Source: Myxococcales bacterium (lineage in GTDB: Bacteria; Myxococcota_A; Polyangia; Polyangiales; Polyangiaceae). From it: a DNA stretch of 64,000 nt. Where the stretch lies: positions 1 through 64,000 of the forward strand of contig SXNL01000061.1 in NCBI GenBank assembly GCA_005777185.1. The letters run 5' to 3'. The number at the start of each line of letters is the position of its first letter. Positions within the stretch are counted from its first letter, which is position 1. Below are positions 17,277 to 24,872 of this stretch, piece by piece. A program made the translations under genes and the position numbers. The notes under the pieces were generated by a model. It was not told where the DNA came from, ran no database searches, and was given only the letters and a program-made list of their open reading frames with translations.

Positions 17277-18292
17277 GGAGGGCGAAGCTCGCGCAGCGCG
17301 ACGCGCGCTTCGCGCTGGGCATCGCGCAGACGAAGCCCTTCCAGGTGCTGCTCCAGGTGACGAACCGCTGCAACATGAAGTGCAGCTTCTGCGACTTCTG
17401 GCCGAACCCCGCGGCGAAGAAGGACGAGCTCGGCACGAGGGACTTCGCGCGCGTCGCCGACGAGCTCGCCGAGCTGGGGTGCTTCCTCGTCTCGATCGAG
17501 GGCGGCGAGCCGTACGCCCGGAACGATCTCGTGGACATCGTGCGCGCCTTCGGCCGGCGCCACGTCCCCGTCCTGTTCACGAACGGCTGGTACACGACCC
17601 GCGAGAACGCGGCCGCGCTCTGGGATGCAGGGCTCGCGCACGCCAACGTGTCGATCGACTTCCCGGACCGGGCGCGCCACGACGGAAAGCGCGCGCTCGC
17701 GGGCGCGACCGATCGCGCGTGGAACGCGATCGACCTGTTCAAGGAGACGGCCCCCTCCGGCGGCAAGCAGGTCCACGTGATGACGGTGCTCATGAAGGCC
17801 AACCACCTCGACATGGACGCGCTGTTCGCCCGGAGCGCGGCCCGCGGCGTGGGGCACCAGGTCACGCTCCTCTCCATCTCCGGCTTCCGCCGCGGCAAGA
17901 ACGGCCCCGACGAGCTCCCGCCGGAGGGCGCCACCGAGCGCATGACGGCGCTCTGGGACAGGCACCCGCACGTGCGCTTCTTCCGTGACTACTTCGAGCG
18001 CATCGACGCGTTCACGACGGGCGCGGCGATGCCGGCGTGCAGGGCTGGCCTCCAGAGCTTCAACATCGATCACGTCGGCAACGTGTCGCCGTGCATCGAG
18101 AAGATCGACCACGTCGTCGGCAACGTGAAGGACGAGCCGCTGGGCGTCCTGTACGAGCGGCTCCGGAAGATGCACGCGTCGCTCGCGTCGTGCCAGGACT
18201 GCTGGACGGCGTGCCGCGGCTTCAACCAGAGCCTCGGGGGCGGCGGGACCGTCCGCGGCTGGAAGGACATGGCCGCGAGGATGCGGAGCTGA
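17264..18292 (+). CDS. radical SAM/SPASM-domain enzyme
   Basis: A 342-residue radical S-adenosylmethionine enzyme. The cluster motif is CNMKCSFC (C36, C40, C43), followed by a SIEGGEP motif that helps bind SAM. The C-terminal part has SPASM-type cysteines (PACRAGLQSF, then VGNVSPC, then CQDCWTAC) that would hold auxiliary iron-sulfur clusters. SPASM enzymes modify peptides, sugars or small molecules; here the neighbours imply an acyl or amino-acyl substrate, which is inference. It starts 13 bp inside the aminotransferase gene and ends on the ATG of the dehydratase gene (TGATG). Confidence 0.88.
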   Translation: MVLLRRAKLAQRDARFALGIAQTKPFQVLLQVTNRCNMKCSFCDFWPNPAAKKDELGTRDFARVADELAELGCFLVSIEGGEPYARNDLVDIVRAFGRRHVPVLFTNGWYTTRENAAALWDAGLAHANVSIDFPDRARHDGKRALAGATDRAWNAIDLFKETAPSGGKQVHVMTVLMKANHLDMDALFARSAARGVGHQVTLLSISGFRRGKNGPDELPPEGATERMTALWDRHPHVRFFRDYFERIDAFTTGAAMPACRAGLQSFNIDHVGNVSPCIEKIDHVVGNVKDEPLGVLYERLRKMHASLASCQDCWTACRGFNQSLGGGGTVRGWKDMAARMRS

Positions 18293-18759
18293 TGCGCTGG
18301 TTCCTCGTCGACAGGGTCACCGCGTTCGAGAAGGGCGTGCGCGCCGCGGGGGTGAAGAACGTCACCCTGACCGACGGCGTCCTCCACGATCACTTCCCGG
18401 ATCACCCCATCCTGCCCGGGGTGCTCGTGATCGAGGCGCTCGCGCAGCTCGGCGGCTTCCTGATCGAGGCGAGCGGCGTGCCCCACGATCACAGGGCGAT
18501 CCTGGTCGGCGTGGACCGGGCGAAGCTGTCGGCGCCCGCGCGTCCCGGCGACCAGATCGAGCTCGAGGCGAGGATCGCGAGCCGCCTCGACCTCGCCGCG
18601 CAGATCGACGCGGAGGCGAGGATCGCCGGCCAGCGCGCCGTCAAGGCGACGTTGACCTTCATCCTGAAGCCCGTCGAGTCCGCGCGCGTCCACGAGCAGC
18701 GGAAGAGCCTGTACGCGCTCTGGACGCGCGATCTCGTCCCGCCCGTGGAGCTCGCGTGA
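18292..18759 (+). CDS. FabZ-like 3-hydroxyacyl-ACP dehydratase
   Basis: A 155-residue hotdog protein with the FabZ signature HFPDHPILPGVLVIEAL; the catalytic histidine is H34 and the acid lies in VIEAL. It should dehydrate 3-hydroxyacyl-ACP to trans-2-enoyl-ACP. Length matches the family. The start overlaps the radical SAM stop, and the stop overlaps the GTG of the next gene. As no enoyl reductase is seen in the operon, the product could retain double bonds, as in polyene pathways. Confidence 0.85.
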   Translation: MRWFLVDRVTAFEKGVRAAGVKNVTLTDGVLHDHFPDHPILPGVLVIEALAQLGGFLIEASGVPHDHRAILVGVDRAKLSAPARPGDQIELEARIASRLDLAAQIDAEARIAGQRAVKATLTFILKPVESARVHEQRKSLYALWTRDLVPPVELA

Positions 18760-19589
18760 TCGGGGTGCTGGGCGCGTCCTCGGTCGTCCTCCGCGAGGAC
18801 GAGCGGGCGTGCGATCCCGCCGAGTTCCTCGTCTCGCGCAAGAGCCGCAAGTTCATGGGCCTGCAGGACCAGCTCGCGGTCGTCGCCGTCGGCCGCGCGC
18901 TGGCGTCCGCGGGTCTCGAGCGCGCGCAGGGCGAGCGGACCGGCCTCTTCGCGGCCGTCGGGTACATCCCGTTCGAGCGCGCCGACATCGATCCGGTGCT
19001 CGCGGACAGCCTCACCGACGGGCGCTTCGACGTCCTGCGCTTCGGGCGCGAGGGGTACACGCGCGCGCACCCGCTGCTCACGTTCCGTTGCCTCCCGAAC
19101 ATGCCCGCGTACCACGTGAGCGCGAACTTCGACGTCCGCGGGCCGTGCATGGTGGGGTACCCAGGGCCCGGCCAGACCTACCTCGCGCTCGACGAGGCGC
19201 GCGCCCTGCTCGAGGAAGGCGCCATCGATCGTGCGATCGTGCTCGGCGTCGCGCACCAGCGGAACTTCCTGGTGGAGCACCACCACGAGCGGATCGGCGT
19301 GGGGCCGGAGCGGCTGCGCGACGCGGGCGCGTGTGTCCTCCTCGCGCGCGACGGACAGGGACGCGCCCGGGCGCGGCTCGACTCGCTACGTGTAGACTAC
19401 ACGTCGTTCGATCCCCTCGCGGAGATCCCCACGCTCCGCGAGGCGCCCGCCGCCGGCGCCGAGCTCGGCCCCGCCTCTCCGCTGGCGGCGGTGGCCGCGT
19501 GGATCGATGGGGGCGCGCGCGGGCCGCTCGAGCACCGGGTCGACGCGCGCGACGGCCTCTCCGGCCGATCCCGGTGGGTGACGTCATGA
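18756..19589 (+). CDS. ketosynthase-like protein lacking the catalytic cysteine (chain-length-factor-like)
   Basis: A 277-residue protein resembling only the N-terminal half of a beta-ketoacyl synthase (Ketoacyl-synt_2 type). The region that normally reads GP....ACA is GPCMVGYPGPGQTYLALDEA, so the nucleophilic cysteine is replaced by Pro/Gly. The later AIVLGVAHQRNFLVEHHHE segment corresponds to the strand after the nucleophile. It lies directly before the active ketosynthase with a 4-bp overlap (ATGA), which fits a KS/chain-length-factor heterodimer as in type II polyketide or aryl-polyene systems. It contains a TGTA-N3-TACA site at 19388-19404. Confidence 0.75.
   Translation: MIGVLGASSVVLREDERACDPAEFLVSRKSRKFMGLQDQLAVVAVGRALASAGLERAQGERTGLFAAVGYIPFERADIDPVLADSLTDGRFDVLRFGREGYTRAHPLLTFRCLPNMPAYHVSANFDVRGPCMVGYPGPGQTYLALDEARALLEEGAIDRAIVLGVAHQRNFLVEHHHERIGVGPERLRDAGACVLLARDGQGRARARLDSLRVDYTSFDPLAEIPTLREAPAAGAELGPASPLAAVAAWIDGGARGPLEHRVDARDGLSGRSRWVTS
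19388..19404. promoter_or_regulatory. palindrome of the TGTA-N3-TACA family (site 3, inside ketosynthase-like gene)
   Basis: Perfect 7-bp arms ACGTGTA and TACACGT around GAC. Codons are CTA CGT GTA GAC TAC ACG; the first three are rare in this genome. Confidence 0.5.
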
Positions 19590-20827
19590 CGGCGCGGCAC
19601 CGCGTCGCGGTCACGGGGATGGGCGTGGTCGCACCGAACGGCGCCGGCGTGGCGGCGTTCCTCGACGCGATCCTCCGGGGGAGGTCGGGCGTGGGGCCGA
19701 TCACGATCTTCGACGCCGCGGGACTGCCCACCCGGATCGCCGGCGAGGTGGCCACGCGCCTCCCCTCGCCGCTCCCCGATCGCAAGATCGCCTTCGCGCT
19801 CGAGGCTGCGCGAGAGGCGTGGGCGATGGCGGGCGCGGCCGGCGGGCACCCCGCCGGCCGCGGCGGCGTGAGCATGGGGATCGGTCTGGAGCTGTTCAGC
19901 ATGGAGGACCTCGTGACGCGGAGGCGAGCGGGCTTCGACTTGCCAGCCTCGCTCGTCGAGCGCCTGTCGTTCATGCAGACGCCGTCGGACCTGTGCGTCC
20001 ACCTCCTCTCGCGAGCCATCGGCGCGACCTGTCCGCCCGTCGTGCACGTCTCCGCTTGCGCCGCCGGGACGGACGCCATCGGCCATGCGATGCGCCTCGT
20101 ACGGAGCGGGCGGCGGCGGTTCGTGCTCGCGGGAGGGACCGACTCGATGATCAACCCGCTCGGCGTGGCCGGGTTCTGCACGCTCTCCGCCACCAGCACG
20201 CGCAACGACGCCCCCGAGCGCGCGTCCCGCCCCTTCGACAGGGCCCGCGACGGCTTCGTCATGGGCGAGGGGGCTGGCGCGCTGGTGCTCGAGCGAATGG
20301 ACGACGCGCGGGCGAGAGGGGCGGCGATCCTCGGAGAGATCGCGGGGTACGGCAGCTCCCTCGATGCCCACGGGATCAGCGAGCCCCACCCGGACGGCCG
20401 CGGCGCGCAGGCCGCGATGCGGCGGGCCATCGAGGACGCGGGGCTCGCCCCGGGCGACATCGACGCGATCAACGCCCACGGGACCGGCACGCCGAAGAAC
20501 GATCCGGTCGAGGCGATCGCGATCCGCGCCGTCTTCGGCGAGCGCGCGGGCCGGCTCCCCGTGTCCGCCACGAAGTCCATGATCGGCCACCTCATCTCCG
20601 CGGCGGGCGCCGTCGAGGCCGTGGCCGCGCTCGGGTGCGCGAACGTCGGGAAGGCGCACCCGACGATCAACCTCACCGACCCCGATCCCGCGTGCGACCT
20701 CGACCACGTGACCGGCGCGGCGCGCGCGCACGCGCAGGCGCACGTGCTGTCGGCGTCGTACGGGTTCGGCGGCCACAACGCGGCCATCGTGATCCGCTCC
20801 GGGGAGGCCGCCCGTGCTCTCCGGTAA
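19586..20827 (+). CDS. beta-ketoacyl-ACP synthase (FabF-like), catalytically complete
   Basis: A 413-residue ketosynthase. It has the Cys-His-His triad: C158 in VSACAAG, H298 in NAHGTGTPKND and H335 in KSMIGHLISAAG. The opening VAVTGMGVVAPNG and closing YGFGGHNAA are also typical. It would condense an acyl primer with malonyl-ACP. It is probably the active partner of the preceding ketosynthase-like protein. It overlaps the next gene, which starts 14 bp before its stop. Reading is uninterrupted and length is normal. Confidence 0.9.
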   Translation: MTARHRVAVTGMGVVAPNGAGVAAFLDAILRGRSGVGPITIFDAAGLPTRIAGEVATRLPSPLPDRKIAFALEAAREAWAMAGAAGGHPAGRGGVSMGIGLELFSMEDLVTRRRAGFDLPASLVERLSFMQTPSDLCVHLLSRAIGATCPPVVHVSACAAGTDAIGHAMRLVRSGRRRFVLAGGTDSMINPLGVAGFCTLSATSTRNDAPERASRPFDRARDGFVMGEGAGALVLERMDDARARGAAILGEIAGYGSSLDAHGISEPHPDGRGAQAAMRRAIEDAGLAPGDIDAINAHGTGTPKNDPVEAIAIRAVFGERAGRLPVSATKSMIGHLISAAGAVEAVAALGCANVGKAHPTINLTDPDPACDLDHVTGAARAHAQAHVLSASYGFGGHNAAIVIRSGEAARALR

Positions 20828-21536
20828 GGCCGTCGTCGTCACCGGCGCGAGCGGCGGGATCGGCGCGGCCATCGCGCGGGCGTGCGCGCGCGAGGGCGCG
20901 CGGGTGGGCGTCCACCACCACAAGAACGAGACCAAGGCCCGCGAGCTCGCGCAGGAGATCGGCGGCGTCCTCCTCGGGTTCGACGTGCGCGAGGGCGCGG
21001 CCATCGCGCGCGGCGTCGAGATCTTCCTCGGTGTCGCGGGCAAGATCGACGGCTGGGTCAACAACGCGGCCGTCCACCGCCCGGGGCTCCTCGTCACCCG
21101 CGACGAGGCGTCGATCCTGGACGAGCTCGCGACGAACCTCGCAGGCCCGATCCTGTGCACGCGCGCGGTCCTCCCCCACTTCCTCGCCGCGAAGCGCGGC
21201 GTGTTCGTCAACGTGAGCTCGATCGCGGCCGTCCGCCCGACGCGCGGCGCGTCCGTGTATTCTGCAAGCAAGGGCGGCGTCGAGGCGCTCACGCGCGCGA
21301 TCGCCGTCGAGTACGGGAAGAAGGGGATCCGGGCCGTGTGCGTGCGACCGGGGCCGATCGACACGCCCATGCTGGAGGCGATGCGGACCCTCGCCGGGGA
21401 CGAGGTCCTCGGGCGCACGGCGATGCGGCGCGTCGGGCGCCCCGAGGACGTCGCCGAGCTCGCCGTGTACCTGCTGTCCGACCGGGCGAGCTTCATCACG
21501 GGCTCGGTCCACGGCGTGGACGGGGGCGCCCCGTGA
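20814..21536 (+). CDS. FabG-like 3-oxoacyl-ACP reductase (SDR)
   Basis: A 240-residue classical SDR with the cofactor loop VTGASGGIG at residues 9-17, the NNAA motif, a serine in NVSSIAA and YSASK (Y149, K153) as the catalytic pair. It should reduce 3-oxoacyl-ACP with NADPH in the chain-building cycle. The GTG at 20814 lies 14 bp inside the ketosynthase gene, and the stop overlaps the nitroreductase GTG. The YSASK codons include TAT TCT GCA AGC, an unusual run of rare codons that overlaps a near-match of the dispersed palindrome. Confidence 0.88.
   Translation: MLSGKAVVVTGASGGIGAAIARACAREGARVGVHHHKNETKARELAQEIGGVLLGFDVREGAAIARGVEIFLGVAGKIDGWVNNAAVHRPGLLVTRDEASILDELATNLAGPILCTRAVLPHFLAAKRGVFVNVSSIAAVRPTRGASVYSASKGGVEALTRAIAVEYGKKGIRAVCVRPGPIDTPMLEAMRTLAGDEVLGRTAMRRVGRPEDVAELAVYLLSDRASFITGSVHGVDGGAP
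21256..21266. promoter_or_regulatory. one-mismatch TGTA-N3-TACA site (inside FabG-like gene)
   Basis: TGTA-TTC-TGCA, one change from the exact palindrome, lies in the codons for the Tyr-Ser-Ala-Ser of the active site, written TAT TCT GCA AGC in place of the usual C/G-ending codons. Confidence 0.35.
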
Positions 21537-22162
21537 AGCTCGACGAGGCGATCCGCGGGCGGCGGAGCGTGCGCCGTTTCCGTTCCGATGGGGTACCCGA
21601 GGAGGTCGTGATGCGGGTGCTCGACCTCGCGGTGATGGCGCCGTCGGCGAGCAACAAGCAGCCGTGGCGTTTCGTCGTCGTGCGCGACCGGGGGACCATC
21701 GACAGGATGACCGACGCCGTGAACGAGGCTCGCGCCCGCGTGGTCCTGGCCGTGGACGAGGCGAGCCGCGGCGCGATCGAGGCCTACGGCGCGTACTTCA
21801 CCCGCTTCTCCGAGGCGCCGCTCGTGATCGTGCCCATCCACAGGAGCCTCACGATCCTGTCGTCGCTGGTGGGCGAGCGTCTCGACGCGGACGCGCGGGA
21901 CGCGATCGTCCGGATGGAGCGCGAGTCGGGCCTCATCGGGACATCGCTCGCGATGCAGAACCTGCTCCTCGCCGCCCACGCGGAGGGCCTCGGCGCCTCG
22001 GGCATGACCGGGCCCCTGATCGCACGCGGGCGCCTCGGGGAAATCCTGGAGGTCCCCGCGGGGTGGGACATCGCCGCGCTCGTCCCCGTGGGCTGGCCCG
22101 CGGAGGATCCCCCGGCCCCCGAGCGCAAGGCGGCCGCGAGGGTGACCCGGTGGATCGGGTGA
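21533..22162 (+). CDS. nitroreductase-family flavoprotein
   Basis: A 209-residue FMN-dependent enzyme of the nitroreductase superfamily. The N-terminus has the FMN-binding pattern RRSVRRF and MAPSASNKQPWRFVVV, and the dimer helix SLAMQNLLLAAHAEGLG comes later. Family members reduce nitro groups, but in biosynthetic operons they also dehydrogenate or oxidise intermediates; the role here is unknown. It is translationally coupled to the FabG-like gene (GTGA overlap) and followed by a 34-bp gap before the ACP. Confidence 0.85.
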   Translation: MKLDEAIRGRRSVRRFRSDGVPEEVVMRVLDLAVMAPSASNKQPWRFVVVRDRGTIDRMTDAVNEARARVVLAVDEASRGAIEAYGAYFTRFSEAPLVIVPIHRSLTILSSLVGERLDADARDAIVRMERESGLIGTSLAMQNLLLAAHAEGLGASGMTGPLIARGRLGEILEVPAGWDIAALVPVGWPAEDPPAPERKAAARVTRWIG

Positions 22163-22196
22163 GCCCCGCCGGCGAGGGTGCTACGGTGGGCGGCCG

Positions 22197-22610
22197 ATGA
22201 CGGACGTGGTCGTCTCGGAGCGGGTGCTCGCCATCGTCACGCGGTGCGTGGCGGAGAGCCTCGCCGTGCCGGAGGCCGAGATCGGCCCGAAATCGCGCCT
22301 GATCGACGACCTGGGGGCCGACTCGCTCGACTTCGTCGACATCGTGTTCATGCTCGATCGCGAGCTCGACATCCGCGTACGCGAGACGGAGCTCAACTTC
22401 CTCACCCGGCTCGACTTCTCGTCGCCCGACGTCATGCGCGAGGGGCACGTCGCCGCGGACGTCGTCGGCCGCCTCGAGCCGTGGCTGCCCGACATGCAGG
22501 CCCTGCCGGACAAGGGGAAGATCACGCCGCGGGTCCTGTTCTCCCTGGTCACGGTGGAGGCCATCGCGCTCGTGGCGGACCGCCGGCTCCAGGAGCTCGG
22601 CAGGGCCTGA
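22197..22610 (+). CDS. acyl carrier protein with C-terminal extension
   Basis: A 137-residue carrier protein. The phosphopantetheine attachment serine is S43 in GADSLDFVD. Residues 1-85 make a standard ACP, and about 50 further residues (from GRLEPWLPD) form an unusual tail. It is the last gene of the operon and presumably carries the growing chain for the two ketosynthase subunits, ketoreductase and dehydratase. Its stop codon lies inside a terminator-like hairpin. Confidence 0.88.
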   Translation: MTDVVVSERVLAIVTRCVAESLAVPEAEIGPKSRLIDDLGADSLDFVDIVFMLDRELDIRVRETELNFLTRLDFSSPDVMREGHVAADVVGRLEPWLPDMQALPDKGKITPRVLFSLVTVEAIALVADRRLQELGRA

Positions 22611-22649
22611 CCACCAACGGCGGGCCGCGGAGGCGGGCCCACGTCAGGC
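22605..22649. terminator. putative terminator at the end of the biosynthetic operon
   Basis: Outer arms GCCTGAC and GTCAGGC enclose inner arms GGGCC and GGCCC with internal loops. The structure overlaps the ACP stop codon and lies in the 71-bp gap between convergent genes. Confidence 0.45.
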
Positions 22650-22681
22650 GGGGGGACGCGGTGCGCTGCCGAGCGATGCAC

Positions 22682-23851
22682 TCACGCCGAGGGCCCGAGG
22701 AGGGCAGCCCGCGTGCCCGTGTCCCTGCCGATCTTCCAGATCCGCTCGTCGAGCCAGTAGTGGTGCAGGGCGATGCCCCAGAAGACGGCGAGCGCGACCT
22801 GGTTCACGCTGACGAACGGTCCGAGCTCCCGCCCGGCGAGGGCGTGGAAGACGGGGTACACACCCGTCGCGCACGCGAGCGGGAAGTACAACACGACGGA
22901 GAAGCCGAGGACCCACGCGGCGTAGCGCGCGGGCGAGCCGCTGACCACGCGCGCGAGCCCGTGGATGCGCGCGTCGTCCGCGGCCCCGTAACGCCTCGCG
23001 TTGTGCGCCCACACGATGGCGACGTACTGCGTGGCGTGGAACAGGGCGACCATGACCGAGAGCAGCATGAACTCCTGATCGGGGCCCTTCGCGCCCGGGA
23101 ACACAGGCTCGAAGCGCGCGACGAGGAAGTACGCGCCGCCGTGGAACGCGACCGTGCCGAGCAGGTACGCGTCCTTCACGCCGAAGACCCGCGCTCGTGC
23201 GCGCACGAGGTACACGACGAGGAGCCCCGCGAAGAGCACACCGAGCGCGCGGAAGAACCACGTCTCGGGCCGCAGCGGCGCGCCGAGCCCGAGCGCCGCG
23301 CGGCAGCTCGGGTGCGACGCGAGGAAGTGGACGTAAGGGATCCAGCAGCCCGCGTGGAGGACGAGCTTGTCGATGCGCGCCTCGCGCCCCCGCGCCGCGG
23401 GATCCCCCGCGCCGCGCGACGCATACAGCGCGCAGAAGCCCCAGTGCTGCCTCACGATGTGGTGGTAGCCGTAGATCGCCATCAGGCCGAGGTAGAGCGC
23501 GAACGGCGCCTGGGACCGCGTGAGCGCGTTGAGCGCGAGGAACGCCGGACCGGTCGCGAACGCGACGAGCACGCCGAGCAGGAGCGGCCTTCGGGTTCGC
23601 CACATGTCGCGATCGAGGTACGTCCGCGAGTAGGCCGCGGCCATGTGCGGGCCGTCGAAGCCCACGATCCAGAACCACAGCGCGATCGCGGGGGGGAGGC
23701 CGAGGACGAGCACGCCGAGGACCGCGAGGAGCCCGAGGGCGAGGGCGCCACCGAAGAAGAGCAGATCGTACCGTGGACCCTGGATCCACGGGGACGGCGG
23801 GTGGAGCGCGGGGTGCCTCACCGCGCCATTGTGCCACGGCCGGGCGAGCAC
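22682..23851 (-). CDS. His-rich polytopic membrane protein
   Basis: A 389-residue protein with about nine hydrophobic segments. Conserved-looking histidine clusters sit at or near membrane edges: FDGPHMAAAYSRTYLDR, YGYHHIVRQHWGF, FHATQYVAIVWAHNARR and ALHHYWLDERIWKIG. The arrangement resembles membrane di-iron or Brp/Blh-like enzymes, but I cannot assign a family. It lies immediately downstream of the ABC-2 exporter genes on the same strand (4-bp gap) and is convergent with the biosynthetic operon. An oxidative tailoring or binding role is speculative. A GTG at 23821 is an alternative start. Confidence 0.65.
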   Translation of the reverse strand: MLARPWHNGAVRHPALHPPSPWIQGPRYDLLFFGGALALGLLAVLGVLVLGLPPAIALWFWIVGFDGPHMAAAYSRTYLDRDMWRTRRPLLLGVLVAFATGPAFLALNALTRSQAPFALYLGLMAIYGYHHIVRQHWGFCALYASRGAGDPAARGREARIDKLVLHAGCWIPYVHFLASHPSCRAALGLGAPLRPETWFFRALGVLFAGLLVVYLVRARARVFGVKDAYLLGTVAFHGGAYFLVARFEPVFPGAKGPDQEFMLLSVMVALFHATQYVAIVWAHNARRYGAADDARIHGLARVVSGSPARYAAWVLGFSVVLYFPLACATGVYPVFHALAGRELGPFVSVNQVALAVFWGIALHHYWLDERIWKIGRDTGTRAALLGPSA

Positions 23852-23855
23852 CGCG

Positions 23856-24872
23856 TCACCCGTGCCACCGGAACGCCCTGAGGCTCACGAGGTACGCCGC
23901 CCCCGCCCACAGGGCGAGGCCGAGGATGCCAGGCAGGATCTCCGCCGGCCGCGTCTCCCCGTAGAGGAGGACCGCACGCGCGCCCGAGACCATCATCGTG
24001 GTGGGGAGGAGCGCGACGATCCGCCGGGCCGCGTCCGGGAGCACGTCGTTCGGGAAGAACATCTCGGAGACGAAGATCAGCGGCGCCGTGCACGCGTTGA
24101 TCACGTCCATCACGACCCCCTCGGACTCGACGACGCACGCGAGCAGGAACCCGATGCCCGTGAACACCAGCGTGCCGAGCACGACGTACACGAGGAGCAG
24201 CGCAGCGCTGGTCGCCGTCATCGGGAGCCCGAAGAGGAGGGTCGCGCACACCGACAGCACCGCGGTCTGCGCGAGGATGAGCGCGCCGCGCGCCGCGACG
24301 AGGGCGAGCACGAAGGTCGACCGAGAGAGCGGCGTGGTCGCGAGCTTCTTCAGGAACAGGCTCTGGCGGAAGCGCACCATCGCGTAGCCCATCCCGAAGA
24401 GGCCCGCGAGGAGCGTCGTGCTCGTGACGAGCCCGGGGAAGATGTAGTGGATGTAGCCGAACCGGGGCAGCTCGTGGATCTCCACCACAGCCGACGGCCC
24501 GAGCGCGGGAGCGAGGCCCCGCGCGAGGAGCCGGTCGTTCGGGCCGGCGACGAGGAGCGTGCCGTCGGGCGACGCAACGACGACCAGGTTCGCCGTCCGC
24601 GACCGCAGGCGCGCGAGCGCCCGATCGCGGTGGTCGTCGACGCGGACGCGGAGCTCTGTGTATTCTACAACTTTCTGGACGACGGCCTCCCGTCGGGCCG
24701 AGGGCGGCCCGACGATCTCCACCACGCGGCGCTCGAAAGGCTGCCCGTTGGAGAACACGAGCGCGAGCAGGGCGAGGAGCACGACGGGCAGGGACATGAA
24801 CAGCGCCCCGGACGCGCGGCTGCGCGTGACGTCGTAGACGCGCATGCGCACGAGGACGAGGAAGGCGCTCAC
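23856..24872 (-). CDS. ABC-2 type exporter permease
   Basis: A 338-residue permease: one N-terminal membrane helix (SLPVVLLALLALVF), a periplasmic domain to about residue 160, then five or six helices. A conserved YIFPGLVTSTTLLAGLFGMGYAMVRFR stretch begins the membrane domain, typical of the ABC-2/YhhJ-like fold. It overlaps the ATPase gene by 4 bp. It would export a lipid, drug or the product of the neighbouring biosynthetic genes. A rare-codon patch (AAA GTT GTA GAA TAC ACA) contains a TGTA-N3-TACA palindrome. Confidence 0.82.
   Translation of the reverse strand: MSAFLVLVRMRVYDVTRSRASGALFMSLPVVLLALLALVFSNGQPFERRVVEIVGPPSARREAVVQKVVEYTELRVRVDDHRDRALARLRSRTANLVVVASPDGTLLVAGPNDRLLARGLAPALGPSAVVEIHELPRFGYIHYIFPGLVTSTTLLAGLFGMGYAMVRFRQSLFLKKLATTPLSRSTFVLALVAARGALILAQTAVLSVCATLLFGLPMTATSAALLLVYVVLGTLVFTGIGFLLACVVESEGVVMDVINACTAPLIFVSEMFFPNDVLPDAARRIVALLPTTMMVSGARAVLLYGETRPAEILPGILGLALWAGAAYLVSLRAFRWHG
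24659..24669. promoter_or_regulatory. TGTA-N3-TACA palindrome (site 4, inside ABC permease gene)
   Basis: TGTA-TTC-TACA. On the coding (minus) strand it is written AAA GTT GTA GAA TAC ACA, five A/T-ending codons among six in a gene that otherwise uses mostly C/G-ending codons. Confidence 0.5.
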
